A stretch of DNA of 34,806 nucleotides, from the NCBI RefSeq assembly GCF_000615445.1, contig NZ_BALY01000019.1:1-34806 (forward strand), given 5' to 3'. The DNA is from Lactobacillus hamsteri DSM 5661 = JCM 6256. GTDB taxonomy: Bacteria > Bacillota > Bacilli > Lactobacillales > Lactobacillaceae. The notes under the pieces were generated by a model. The model was given only the letters and a program-made list of their open reading frames with translations, had not been told where the DNA came from and made no database searches. Both the position numbers and the translations under genes were made by a program. Shown here piece after piece: positions 7,625 to 17,954 of the stretch; position 1 is the stretch's first letter, and each line of letters starts with the position of its first letter.

Positions 7625-10600
7625 TTAAAATAATGATAATTGATTCTGATCTGGAAGACCTTCTAAGACACCATTATTTTCAAAGTAATCCATAATTGTT
7701 TGTGACACTTTACCGCGTTTAGCCAAATCCTCTTTTGACAAGAATTTTTGTTCCGCACGAGCTGCAACAATTTGCTTAGCAGCATTGTCACCTAAACCAG
7801 GAACGGCATTAAATGGTGCTAAAATAGTATGCTTATCAAGAATCTTGAAGTTCAAAGCCTCAGACTGATCTACATCAACCATTTTAATTTTAATACCACG
7901 TTCCAAACATTCATTGGCAATTTCCAAAACAGTAAGCAAGCTCTTATCCTTTGCAGAAGCGTCCATTCCTTTATCTTGAATAGCTTTCATCGCTGCCTTA
8001 ACAGTATTCTTACCATGACTCATTGCAACTAAATCAAACAAATCGGCACGAACCGAGAAGTAAGCAGTGTAATAAATCTCTGGATAATATACTTTAAACC
8101 ATGCTATACGTAAAGCCATCAAAATATAAGCCGTCGCGTGAGCCTTAGGGAACATGTACTTAATCTTCAAACATGAAGGAATATACCAATCAGGAATATT
8201 CTTATTCTTCTTAAGAACTGCCATATTGTCATCGCTGATTCCTCGACCGTGACGAACAGATTCCATTGTTGAAAAGGCGATTTCTGGTTTAACACCCCAG
8301 TGAATCAAGTCCATCATGATGTTGTCACGACAACCAATTACATCTTTCAATTTGCAGGTACCATTATTAATCAAGTCTTCTGCGTTCCCTAACCATACGT
8401 CAGTACCATGGGAAAGTCCAGAAATCTGCAATAATTCTGAGAATGTTGTCGGTTTAGTTTCTTCAAGCATCCCTCTTACAAATCGTGTTCCGAATTCTGG
8501 TACACCCAAAGTTCCAGTCTTTGATTGAATTTGTTCTGGAGTTACGCCTAAAATCTCTGGACTTGAAAAAAGAGACATAACACCTGGATCATCAGGCGGA
8601 ATTGTTAACGGATCAATTCCTGATAAATCTTGAAGCATTCTGATCATAGTCGGATCATCATGTCCCAAAATATCAAATTTCAAAATATTATCGTGAATTG
8701 AGTGGAAGTCGAAGTGCGTAGTTAGCCATGCAGCGTTCACATCATCGGCAGGATATTGTACAGGAGTAAAATCATAAATATCCATGTCATTTGGAACAAC
8801 AACGATTCCCGCAGGGTGCTGCCCCGTTGTTCTCTTAACACCTGAAACTCCCGCAGCCAAACGATCTAGCTCGGCATTTCTTAACTTCAATTCGCGTTCT
8901 TCATCAAAGTGTTTTGCATAACCGTAAGCAGTTTTATCAGCAACCGTGGCAATAGTTCCGGCACGATATGAATTATCTGGTCCAAACATTACTCGAATAA
9001 AGTTATGGGCAACTGGTTGATAGTCTCCAGAGAAGTTCAAATCGATATCAGGAACCTTATCACCGTGGAAGCCCAAGAATGTCGCAAATGGAATATCCTG
9101 ACCATCTTTAACAAGCGGGGTCCCACACTTCGGACAATCTTTATCTGGCAAGTCGTAACCTGAACCATATTCACCATTGGTAAAGAAGTGTGAATATTTA
9201 CATTTTGGACAACGATAATGTGGTGCCAATGGATTAACTTCCGTAATACCTGACATTGTCGCAACTAAACTTGAGCCAACGGACCCACGAGATCCAACCA
9301 AATAGCCATCTTTATTTGATTTAGCTACCAAACGTTGTGAAATTAAGTAAATAACCGCATAACCATTAGAAATAATTGAATTTAATTCCATATCAACACG
9401 GTCTTTTACGATCTCAGGTAGTGATTTGCCATAAAGCTCATAGGCTTTATTGTAAGTTAAATCCTTCATTTCTTGATCAGCATTATCAATATGTGGAGGA
9501 TACAAACCATCTTTAATTGGGGCAATTTCGCCTAATTCATCAGCAATCTTGTTAGTATTATCAATAACAATTTCTTTAGCCGCATCTTCACCTAAGAAAC
9601 TAAATGCATCAAGCATTTCCTGCGTTGTATAAAAATGTAAATCAGGTTGTGGTTTATTACGGTTTGGATTAGATCTCTGAGCCGAAATCAAAATTGTTCG
9701 ATAAATCTTTTCATGCGGCTCAACGTAATGCGCGTCGCAATCAGCAACAACCGGCTTGCCAAGTTCTTTACCTAGCTTATAAATATTAGTAATAATTTCT
9801 TCCAATTCATCTTCATCAGCAATTAAATGATCTTCAATTAATTGAGAGTAAGCTGCTGGAGGTTGAACTTCCAAGAAATCATAAAACTTGGCCTTTTTAC
9901 GTGCTTCTTCATATCCCTTTTGCATCATGCAATAAAGACTTCGCCTTGCCAACAGCCAGAACCATAAAGAAGGTTATCATGCAATCTTCTTAAATCAGAT
10001 TTTGGTGTTCTTGGAACACGGTAAAAGTTTGTAGTGCTTGCAATAGAAACAAGTTTATACATATTTTTCAAACCGGCTTGATTCTTAGCCAAAATAGTCA
10101 TATGCATTGGACGCGCACGTTTATATACTTCACCATGTTCAGCATAATTATTAAGCTTGCCAAGATTATCTTCATCGAATCTCTTATCAAAGGCATCGAG
10201 AAGCTTAAACATTAAATAACCTGTAGCTTCCGCATCTTGGTTAGCACGGTGGTGGTGTTCCAAAACAACATTATACTTTTTAGCCAAAGAATCCAATGTA
10301 TGTCTTGTTTGTTCAGGATGGAGCAAACGAGATACTTCCAAAGTATCAACAACTGGCTGTGTAATTTCTTCAAGTCCACTTCTGCGAAGAGCTGCATTGA
10401 CAAAGCCAACATCGAATTGAACATTATGACCGCAAAGAGGATCATCGCCATAAAACTCTTTGAATTGCTTAATAACAACATCTTCATCATCAGCTGCACT
10501 AACCATTTCATCAGTAATAGACGTTAAATTAATAGTCTGATCACTCAAAGGATGATGCGGATTGATAAATTTATCAAAGCGATCAATAACTTCACCATTC

Positions 10601-11931
10601 TTCATCTTAACGGCCCCAATTTCAATAATCGTGTCGTAAACTGAAGAAAGTCCAGTTGTTTCAACGTCGAAGATAACAAATTCACGATCTTTATAGCTCA
10701 TATCAGCTGGATTTAACACTAAAAGAGCATGATCATCAATCATATTGGCTTCAACACCGTATAAAACCTTTAAGCCAGCTGCTGCTCCAGCGCTATATGC
10801 TTCTGGGAATGATTGAACATCACCATGATCAGTAATAGCAATAGCAGTTTGACCAAATTTTTTCGCTGCCTTAATAAATTCAGTAGCCGTACTTGTTGCA
10901 TCAAGTTGACTCATATTAGTATGAAGATGAAGTTCAACACGTTTTTTATCGCCTTCATATTTTTCTACACGGCCAACATGTTCAATAGTTTCGAAATTAT
11001 AAATATTGAAAACAACATCATGTTCCCATTGATCATCTGCAGCTGTACCCTGCATTTTTGCCCAAGTACCCGATTTAATTGCGGACAAACTTTCAATTTC
11101 TTCTTTATTTGAAGCAAACTTTTTAAACATGATTGAATCTGTATAGTCAGTAATTTCTCCTGTAAAAATTACAGATCCAGATTTTAATTCTCTAGCTTCA
11201 ATATTGAAAATGTTACCTTCAATTACAACATTACGCGTACCATCTTCAATATCTTGAATTTGCGTAATTGGTGCATTTTCATCTAGCTTTTTATTACCAT
11301 AACTCTTTCGCTTGGTTGGATATTGCCGAGGTTGTGATTTCGGTTTAGTCGGAGCTGCTTCATATGCTTCTTGCATATTTTTTTCATGTTCTTGTTGAAG
11401 CTGTTGTAGACTTTCGAGATTATTTTGTGAACTCGCTTGATCTACTTCGGTAATAAACTTCAAATTGAAGAATCCAAAATTCCTTAATTCTTCAGCTAAA
11501 TCGTCTAATGCTTCTTGTTCAATCAATCCATCAATTACATTGTTATCAACTGGAATAATCCAACGACCATTTTCTTTATCGGGTTTTTGTCCTGCTAAAA
11601 ACTCACGTGCAACTGGTTGCAACACGTTTGAATTCTGCACAGCATAATGCCAGTAATCTGTTAAATATTTGTCAGAACCATCTTTAGTTCCAACAAATAA
11701 ACGTATATTAACAAAATCTTTGAAGTTTTCGGTAACAGCTTTATTTAAAGCATTATATGTTTCAAACTTTAAAGGCGTATCAAAAAGAACGTGGATATCC
11801 CACTTATGTTCTTTAGCGTATACATCCACGTTCTCAACCTCCCCTTTTTGAAGCATTTCATTATCTTCAAAAGAATCGGGGAATTTGATTTGCTTTAAAA
11901 GTTTTAAGAATAAATTGTTTTTATTTGCCAC
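7625..11931 (-). CDS. polC: DNA polymerase III PolC, interrupted by a one-base deletion
   Basis: PolC is the replicative polymerase of low-GC Gram-positives, with built-in 3'-5' exonuclease. The order is an N-terminal domain, an OB fold (about 225-330), a PHP domain (HLHTN, ITDHG) interrupted by a DEDD exonuclease (FDVETTGLS), the rest of PHP, then polymerase. The polymerase part shows a four-Cys zinc site (CPKC twice), [10 protein letters not shown] with catalytic aspartates, and LFDLV. The start is GTG at 11931, six bases after proS. After residue 668 a TGA appears near 9927, and the protein resumes one frame over. Restoring one base gives 1435 residues, the normal size. The gene is essential, so an error in the sequence is likely. 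Confidence 0.92.
9926..9931 (-). other. Apparent single-base deletion in polC
   Basis: The minus strand reads ATT GCA TGA TGC. Restoring one A gives ATT GCA ATG ATG CAA, and the conserved [14 protein letters not shown]. As it stands, the upstream frame stops at a TGA that overlaps an ATG of the downstream frame (ATGATG), so reinitiation is formally possible. The break falls inside the PHP domain, which makes two separate proteins unlikely. Confidence 0.85.
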
Positions 11932-11937
11932 GAAAAA

Positions 11938-13638
11938 TTATCCTAACTCTTTATTTACAAATTCTTCTAATTTATCTACTGAAATTTCAATTGCTTTTTC
12001 ATCACCTGGGCGCTTAACTTCAACAATACCGTCGCCAGCTTTGCGTCCAATAGTAATTCTAATTGGTGCACCAACTAAATCAGCATCATTAAACTTAACG
12101 CCTGGACGTTCCTTACGATCATCGTATAAAACATCATATTTAGCTGAAAGTTCTTTTTCAAGTTTTTGAGCTAATTCAGTTTGTTCATCATTGTTCATCT
12201 TCATTTGAATGATGTGAATTGCAAATGGAGCAATTTCCTTAGGCCAAGCAATGCCGCCTTCTTCAGTCAAGTGTTGTTCAACAACTGCTGAAAGCATTCT
12301 AGTAACACCAATTCCATATGAACCCATGATAACTGGCTTAGCCTTACCATTGTTGTCCAAGAAATCAGCACCCATAGTTGTAGTGTAGTAGGTACCTAAC
12401 TTGAAGATATGTCCAACTTCGATTGAAGTAGTGAACTTAAGTGGTTCGTGATCTACAGGATCTGGTTCACCTTCATTAGCCGTTCTAATGTCAGCAAATT
12501 CGTCAACCTTGAAATCACGGTTTAAGTTTGCATTTTCAAATTGATAGTTAGTTTCATTAGCGCCAACAACTACGTTGTACAAGTCCTTAACAGTATCATC
12601 GGCGATAATCTTATCTGCCCAATCTGCGTTAACAGGACCGACGCCACCCTTTTCACTGCCAGTGATTTCTTTCAATTCTTCTGCATTTGCTTCGCGAACT
12701 TCATCAGCATCAAGAATATGACCTAATTTAACTTCGTTAATTTGCTTATCGCCACGAATTAAAACTAAAACTTTTTGATCATCAGCAATGTATAAAATAC
12801 TCTTAACAATACGAGTTGCAGGAACATTTAAGAATTCTGCAAGCTTTTCAATAGTATCACAATCTGGAGTTGAGACCTTATTTAATTCTTTTGGATCTTC
12901 TGGATCTTGCTTGAAAGTATCAACACTTTTAGCCATTTCAAGGTTAGCAGAGTAAGTACCACTTTCATTAGTAGCAATTGTATCTTCACCAATAGAAGCT
13001 GGAGCTTGGAATTCGGTTGAGTTCTTACCACCCATTGTACCTGAGTCGGCAATTACTGGGTGAACAGTTACGCCACAACGCTTGTAAATAGCTTCAAAAG
13101 CACGCTTTTCATCATCAAATTGTTCATCAAGTTGATCACGAGTTGCTGCGAAACTGTAAGCATCAAGCATAACGAATTCACGACCACGAAGAAGACCAAA
13201 ACGAGGACGGTTTTCATCACGGAACTTAGTTTGAATTTGATATAAAGCAATTGGCATTTGCTTGTAACTCTTCAAATTCTTAGCAATAATTTCAGTAAAA
13301 GTTTCTTCATGAGTAGGTCCAAGTAAACTTTCACGACCGTGACGGTCTTTCAACTTGAACATTTCAGCACCGTACTTCTTGTAACGGCCTGATTCTTGCC
13401 ATAAAGTTGCTGGCAAGAAGTGTGGCATCATCATTTCTGGAACGTTGATTTTTTCCATTTCTTCTTCCATGATATTTTCTGCTTTGCGCAAAACACGGAA
13501 ACCTAATGGAAGGTAGGCATAAACACCAGCAGTAACCTGACGGATGTAGCCTCCACGCAACATTAACTTATGACTTTCAGCAACAGCGTCAGCTGGAGCT
13601 TCTTTCAAAGTTGGCATAAAGAATTTTGATTGACGCAT
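11938..13638 (-). CDS. proS: Prolyl-tRNA synthetase
   Basis: This class II synthetase charges tRNA-Pro. The 566-residue protein has the bacterial-type layout. Motif 1 region VTAGVYAYLPLG is near 35-46, GPTHEE at 107-112, and motif 2 FRDENRPRFG at 139-148 with RGREF at 151-155. An inserted editing domain covers about 225-400. Motif 3 region MGSYGIGVTRML and a C-terminal anticodon-binding domain follow. The start is ATG with AGGAGAT upstream. It lies 27 bases after rseP and six before polC, the order found in many Firmicutes. Confidence 0.97.
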   Translation of the reverse strand: MRQSKFFMPTLKEAPADAVAESHKLMLRGGYIRQVTAGVYAYLPLGFRVLRKAENIMEEEMEKINVPEMMMPHFLPATLWQESGRYKKYGAEMFKLKDRHGRESLLGPTHEETFTEIIAKNLKSYKQMPIALYQIQTKFRDENRPRFGLLRGREFVMLDAYSFAATRDQLDEQFDDEKRAFEAIYKRCGVTVHPVIADSGTMGGKNSTEFQAPASIGEDTIATNESGTYSANLEMAKSVDTFKQDPEDPKELNKVSTPDCDTIEKLAEFLNVPATRIVKSILYIADDQKVLVLIRGDKQINEVKLGHILDADEVREANAEELKEITGSEKGGVGPVNADWADKIIADDTVKDLYNVVVGANETNYQFENANLNRDFKVDEFADIRTANEGEPDPVDHEPLKFTTSIEVGHIFKLGTYYTTTMGADFLDNNGKAKPVIMGSYGIGVTRMLSAVVEQHLTEEGGIAWPKEIAPFAIHIIQMKMNNDEQTELAQKLEKELSAKYDVLYDDRKERPGVKFNDADLVGAPIRITIGRKAGDGIVEVKRPGDEKAIEISVDKLEEFVNKELG

Positions 13639-13665
13639 TCTTATCTCCTAAGTAAATCTATATTT

Positions 13666-14922
13666 TTATTTAATAAAGTAACGATAAATATCATTACCTG
13701 TAACCGCAATAATTAATAATAGCAATAAACCAAAACCAATTAATTCAACAACAGCTTCATGATCTTCGGAGATCGGTTTGCCGCGAACTAATTCAATTAA
13801 ATTAAGCAAAAGTTTACCACCATCTAAGCCAGGAATCGGAATCAAGTTAACGATACCTAAATTGATAGAAATCATTGCTAAAAATGCAAGCACATAGGTA
13901 AAGCCCATTTGTGAAACTTGAGAAGTTTGAGAATAAATTCCCACAGGACCTGAGAGCTTATTTAAACTAAAGTGTCTAAATAAATTGCCTACTGCTGAGA
14001 AAATCATTCCCGTTGTTGAAACCGCCGTGTCCCAGCCACGCTTCAATTTTACGCCAGCATTTTCATTACTTTGAGCTACGATTCCAATTTGATAAACTTT
14101 CTGCTTTTGAATTTTAGCAACTTTTGGCTTAACGACTACGGAGTTAATTTTACCATTCTTTTTAACTTTCATCTGCAAAGCTTTACCTTTGCTTTGATTA
14201 ATTGCAAGAGAAACATCCGCAAAAGAATTCATCTTCTTGCCATTAATTGAAAGAATTTTATCACCTGATTCAATCTTTGCAACTCTGGCAGGTGAATTAG
14301 GTGTTGTCTTAGCAACTGTTGTAGTTGCTGGACCAGGAACTGTAAAAGTCCAAATTAAAAATACTACAAAGCCAAGCACGATATTCATAAATGGACCAGC
14401 AAAATTAGTAGCAAGTTTTTGCCATACATTTGCTTGTTGGAATTGCGTATCGCGTGGAGCAATTATTAATTCCGTTTTATTTTTATCAATAATAGTAGCA
14501 TCGTGATTTACATGATAAGTTACTGGCTTATCTTCATCACCATTTTCGTAGCCAGAAATAATCAAAGCATCAACCAAATCAGCTTTGGTAACTTGAACAG
14601 GAATACCTTCGATTGGCAAATCAGATTCTGACGCATCGATTCTTACAACTTCATTTTTATCATTTAATTGAAGAACAACTGTCATCCCTGGATCTAATTT
14701 ACTTTCGTCATCAGCTCCTGCTAAACGAACGTACCCACCTAAAGGTAACCAACGAATAGTATAAGTTGTTGTCTTTCTTCTCTTTTGGAAAAGTTTTGGC
14801 CCCATTCCAATTGAAAATTCACGAACTAAAATCCCAGATTTCTTTGCCACGATAAAATGCCCGAATTCGTGAACGAATACGAGCAAACCGAATACTACTA
14901 AAAAGATTAGTATACCTTTCAA
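13666..14922 (-). CDS. rseP: RseP/Eep-type site-2 zinc metalloprotease
   Basis: A membrane-embedded protease that cuts transmembrane substrates such as anti-sigma factors, and in enterococci (Eep) lipoprotein-derived peptides. The zinc motif HEFGH is at residues 18-22, in the first membrane helix. A PDZ domain lies around 200-275 (LSINGKKM). The second zinc-ligand motif PGLDGG is at 364-369. About four membrane segments are seen, two of them C-terminal. The 418 residues are normal for the family. It lies 10 bases after cdsA, as in most Firmicutes. The substrate here is unknown. Confidence 0.93.
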   Translation of the reverse strand: MKGILIFLVVFGLLVFVHEFGHFIVAKKSGILVREFSIGMGPKLFQKRRKTTTYTIRWLPLGGYVRLAGADDESKLDPGMTVVLQLNDKNEVVRIDASESDLPIEGIPVQVTKADLVDALIISGYENGDEDKPVTYHVNHDATIIDKNKTELIIAPRDTQFQQANVWQKLATNFAGPFMNIVLGFVVFLIWTFTVPGPATTTVAKTTPNSPARVAKIESGDKILSINGKKMNSFADVSLAINQSKGKALQMKVKKNGKINSVVVKPKVAKIQKQKVYQIGIVAQSNENAGVKLKRGWDTAVSTTGMIFSAVGNLFRHFSLNKLSGPVGIYSQTSQVSQMGFTYVLAFLAMISINLGIVNLIPIPGLDGGKLLLNLIELVRGKPISEDHEAVVELIGFGLLLLLIIAVTGNDIYRYFIK

Positions 14923-14932
14923 AAGCTATCTC

Positions 14933-15730
14933 CTAGTGTACAATACCTAAAACAGCGGCCATTACAGGTAATACAAAAAGCATACTATCGAATCTGTCTA
15001 AGATGCCACCATGTCCAGGTAAAATCTTTCCGGAATCTTTAACGCCATAAAAACGTTTGTAAGCTGATTCAACAAGGTCACCCATTTGACCAACAATGGA
15101 AAGGAAGAATGCTAAAACAAGCATCATTACTTGATCTTGACCCAATGGAACAAAGGCAGTGTAAATAGCCGTACAAATTAAAGCACAGATCACAGCGCCA
15201 ATTGAACCTTCCCAGGTCTTGTTAGGACTAATAACTGGCCACAACTTATGTTTACCAATTTTACGTCCAATCATGTAAGCACCGATATCAGTTGACCAAA
15301 CAACAACAAATACGTAGCAAAGCAATGCTAAACCATTTGCATCACTTCTAATTGCTGCCATATAGTGGAAACCTGTACCAATATATAATGATGCGATTGT
15401 ATAAACACCAACATCATCAAAAGTAGTCTTATTCTTTGATAACACAGTCCAAGTAAGCATTAGCATAACAAGAGCAAAGTAAACTCCAAATTTTGACCAA
15501 TGCATTGGCATTCCTTTAAAGAATGCATCTGGTACTGTCCAGGTTAAAGTTGCCAAAAGTGCCAAAATAAAGTCAACTGATACCAAAAGTTGTTTCTTCA
15601 TTAAAAAGATTTCACTGATACCAACTGCAGCAAAGGCAACTGTTAACCAATCCATCCAAAGTCCACCTGCAAGGACAATTGGAATAAATAAAATTAAAGC
15701 GATAACCGCTGTTATAACACGTTGTTTCAT
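14933..15730 (-). CDS. cdsA: Phosphatidate cytidylyltransferase
   Basis: CdsA makes CDP-diacylglycerol from phosphatidic acid and CTP, the branch point for phosphatidylglycerol and cardiolipin. The 265-residue protein is almost entirely membrane helices. It carries the cytoplasmic signatures SPNKTWEGSIG, and DSGKILPGHGGILDRFDS from residue 232, which match the family pattern closely. It lies 10 bases from both uppS and rseP. The same window encodes a PlsC-like acyltransferase that would supply its substrate. Confidence 0.96.
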   Translation of the reverse strand: MKQRVITAVIALILFIPIVLAGGLWMDWLTVAFAAVGISEIFLMKKQLLVSVDFILALLATLTWTVPDAFFKGMPMHWSKFGVYFALVMLMLTWTVLSKNKTTFDDVGVYTIASLYIGTGFHYMAAIRSDANGLALLCYVFVVVWSTDIGAYMIGRKIGKHKLWPVISPNKTWEGSIGAVICALICTAIYTAFVPLGQDQVMMLVLAFFLSIVGQMGDLVESAYKRFYGVKDSGKILPGHGGILDRFDSMLFVLPVMAAVLGIVH

Positions 15731-15740
15731 TTTTCTCTAT

Positions 15741-16475
15741 CTAACTATCTGACTCATCAACTTTACCAAATCGACGATCGCGATTTTGGTAATTTTCTAC
15801 AAACTCTCTTAAATCATCTTCATTAAAATCTGGCCAAGCTTTATTACTAAAAGCCAATTCAGAATAAGCTATTTGCCATAACAAAAAATTAGAAATTCTT
15901 TGTTCACCTGATGTACGAATCAATAAATCTGGATCACGGTATTCACCAAAACCCGCTGTCATTAAATGATCAGAAATTATATCTTCTGTAATTTCATCAC
16001 TTGATAAATCGCCGGACTTAACTAAATCCGCAATTTCTTGAACAGCTGATGTAATTTCTTTTCGTGCTCCATAATTAAATGCAAAATTAAGAATTAAACC
16101 AGTATTATTTGCGGTTTCATCCATTGCTTTTTGAACAACATCATAAGTATCCTTAGGCAAATGATCTAAATATCCCATAATATTTACCTTAACGTTGTTC
16201 TTCATCAAAGTAGGCATGAATTTGTCAAAAAACTTAACTGGCAAATTCATTAAATACGCAACTTCCTCTTTAGGTCTTGCCCAATTTTCAGTTGAAAAAG
16301 CATATAAAGTTAAAACTTTAATCCCCAACTTATCTGCCGCTAAGGTAATTCTTTCAACGTTATTCATACCTTCTTTGTGTCCAAAAACACGAGGTTTATG
16401 GCGCTTACGGGCCCATCGACCATTACCATCCATAATAATGGCAAGATGATTTAATTGATTCTTCTTTTTACCCAT
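15741..16475 (-). CDS. uppS: Undecaprenyl (isoprenyl) diphosphate synthase
   Basis: UppS condenses isopentenyl diphosphate units onto farnesyl diphosphate to give the C55 lipid carrier for cell wall synthesis. The catalytic segment [10 protein letters not shown] holds Asp16, Asn18 and Arg20. [12 protein letters not shown] and the C-terminal [15 protein letters not shown], then ELAF, are also standard. The 244-residue length is normal. The ATG follows the frr stop by two bases, so the two are probably translationally coupled. It is followed by cdsA. Confidence 0.97.
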   Translation of the reverse strand: MGKKKNQLNHLAIIMDGNGRWARKRHKPRVFGHKEGMNNVERITLAADKLGIKVLTLYAFSTENWARPKEEVAYLMNLPVKFFDKFMPTLMKNNVKVNIMGYLDHLPKDTYDVVQKAMDETANNTGLILNFAFNYGARKEITSAVQEIADLVKSGDLSSDEITEDIISDHLMTAGFGEYRDPDLLIRTSGEQRISNFLLWQIAYSELAFSNKAWPDFNEDDLREFVENYQNRDRRFGKVDESDS

Positions 16476-16477
16476 TA

Positions 16478-17035
16478 TTAGCCTTGAGTGATTTCCTTAC
16501 GCTTTTCGTCAGCAAGTGTATCAATCTTCTTAGTTGCATCGTCAGTAACTTTTTGTACTTGCTTTTCTAAATTACGTTGTTCATCTTCAGTAATTTCGTC
16601 ATCTTTTTGTTGACGCTTAAGAGCGTTCATAGCATCACGACGAACGTTTCTAACCGCAATTTTTGCTTCTTCGGCTTCTTTACCAACTTCCTTGGCAATT
16701 TCTTCTCTTCTTTCACCGGTAAGTTGTGGAATAACCAAACGAATAACTTTACCATCATTTGCTGGAGTTAAACCAAGGTTTGAAGCAAGAAGTGCATGTT
16801 CAATATCATCCAAACTATTTACATCGTATGGAGTGATAAGCAAAACACGAGGTTCTGGAATAGTAACACTTGACATTTGAGTCAATGGAGTTGGTGCACC
16901 ATAGTAATCAACCTTTACACCTTCCAAAAGGCCGGCATTTGCTACACCAGCACGGATGTTACCTAAATTCTTTTGAAAAACCTTAATAGATTTTTCCATA
17001 TTTTCTTTTGCTTTTTCAATAGTTTCGTTGTTCAT
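16478..17035 (-). CDS. frr: Ribosome recycling factor
   Basis: RRF, with EF-G, splits the post-termination ribosome. The 185-residue protein has the normal size and the family segments [33 protein letters not shown], and [13 protein letters not shown] near the C-terminal arm. Its ATG overlaps the pyrH stop by one base (TAATG), the conserved pyrH-frr pairing. Confidence 0.97.
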   Translation of the reverse strand: MNNETIEKAKENMEKSIKVFQKNLGNIRAGVANAGLLEGVKVDYYGAPTPLTQMSSVTIPEPRVLLITPYDVNSLDDIEHALLASNLGLTPANDGKVIRLVIPQLTGERREEIAKEVGKEAEEAKIAVRNVRRDAMNALKRQQKDDEITEDEQRNLEKQVQKVTDDATKKIDTLADEKRKEITQG

Positions 17036-17763
17036 TATTTCTTACCGCCTTCAATTACAGTACCAATATTTTCACCCATAACAACCTTCTTAATGTTGCC
17101 TTCAGTGTTAACGTTAAATACAATTAATGGAATTTCAGTATCCATTGACAATGAACTTGCAGTTCTATCCATAACCTTTAGGTTCTTAGAAATAAGATCA
17201 AGTTGTGTCAATTCAGAATACTTAGTTGCTGATGGATCAAGTTTAGGGTCAGCTGAGTAAACACCATCAACACCATTCTTAGCCATCAAAATTACATCTG
17301 CACCAATTTCGGCCGCACGAAGAGCAGCAGTTGTATCAGTTGAGAAGTAAGGGTTACCTGTACCACCACCGAAGATAACTACACGGCCTTTTTCTAAATG
17401 ACGTACAGCCTTTCTTCTAATATAAGGTTCAGCAACTTGTCTCATTTCAATAGAAGTTTGCATTCTAGTTGGAACGCCGATATGTTCCAAACCATCTTGA
17501 AGTGCCAAACCATTCATAATAGTAGCAAGCATACCCATGTAATCAGCTTGTGCACGTTCCATACCGAGCTTTTCACCGGTTTCACCACGCCACATGTTAC
17601 CGCCACCACAGACGATACCAATTTCAACACCTAAATCATGAACTGATTTAATTTCCTTAGCTAAGTGAGCAATAACTGTAGGGTTAATTCCTGTACCTTC
17701 ATCTCCAGCTAAAGCTTCACCTGAAATTTTTAGAATGATGCGTTTATATTTAACTTGACTCAT
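17035..17763 (-). CDS. pyrH: Uridylate kinase (UMP kinase)
   Basis: PyrH phosphorylates UMP to UDP in pyrimidine nucleotide synthesis. It is an amino-acid-kinase-fold hexamer, unrelated to eukaryotic UMP/CMP kinase. The N-terminal [12 protein letters not shown], the GGGNMWRGE loop, [19 protein letters not shown], and [13 protein letters not shown] motifs are present. The 242-residue length is normal. The ATG has GGAGG upstream. In related genomes it directly follows tsf; here an insertion element separates the two, and a promoter-like sequence lies between the element and pyrH. Confidence 0.97.
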   Translation of the reverse strand: MSQVKYKRIILKISGEALAGDEGTGINPTVIAHLAKEIKSVHDLGVEIGIVCGGGNMWRGETGEKLGMERAQADYMGMLATIMNGLALQDGLEHIGVPTRMQTSIEMRQVAEPYIRRKAVRHLEKGRVVIFGGGTGNPYFSTDTTAALRAAEIGADVILMAKNGVDGVYSADPKLDPSATKYSELTQLDLISKNLKVMDRTASSLSMDTEIPLIVFNVNTEGNIKKVVMGENIGTVIEGGKK

Positions 17764-17789
17764 AGTAACCTCCTCTAATAGCTCTAATT

Positions 17790-17819
17790 ATTCTACCATA
17801 TAAAGTATTGATATGTAGA
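17790..17819 (-). promoter_or_regulatory. Candidate pyrH promoter
   Basis: On the minus strand TCTACA (17814-17819) and TAGAAT (17790-17795) are spaced by 18 bases. The start would fall near 17783, shortly before the pyrH Shine-Dalgarno sequence. It lies outside the insertion element, so pyrH-frr-uppS-cdsA-rseP-proS-polC need not rely on transcription from tsf. Confidence 0.5.
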
Positions 17820-17860
17820 GTACCAAGTTATTCAAAGTGTTTTTTTATTAAAAATTTATA

Positions 17861-17954
17861 TGAACTACACCGGCACTAAAGTACCGGGTTTCTGGGAACG
17901 CCGAGTAGTGTTTGGGATCTTACATTGATTGCTCAAATACCCAACTCACGGAAC
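17861..17954 (-). ncRNA. Candidate right end / omega-RNA 3' part
   Basis: This is the stretch between the restored tnpB stop and the presumed right end, in tnpB orientation. It finishes with a hairpin (17870-17887, CCGG stems, one G-U pair in the RNA) and GTGTAGTTCA. In studied TnpB systems the guide RNA scaffold comes from this end, and the guide is the flanking DNA just outside. Here that would be the T/A-rich sequence below 17861. This is inferred from family knowledge and position only. Confidence 0.35.

Noticed and set aside
9920-9960. Programmed frameshifting in polC
   Set aside because: There is no slippery heptamer or downstream stimulator visible, and two other genes in the window show the same kind of one-base loss.
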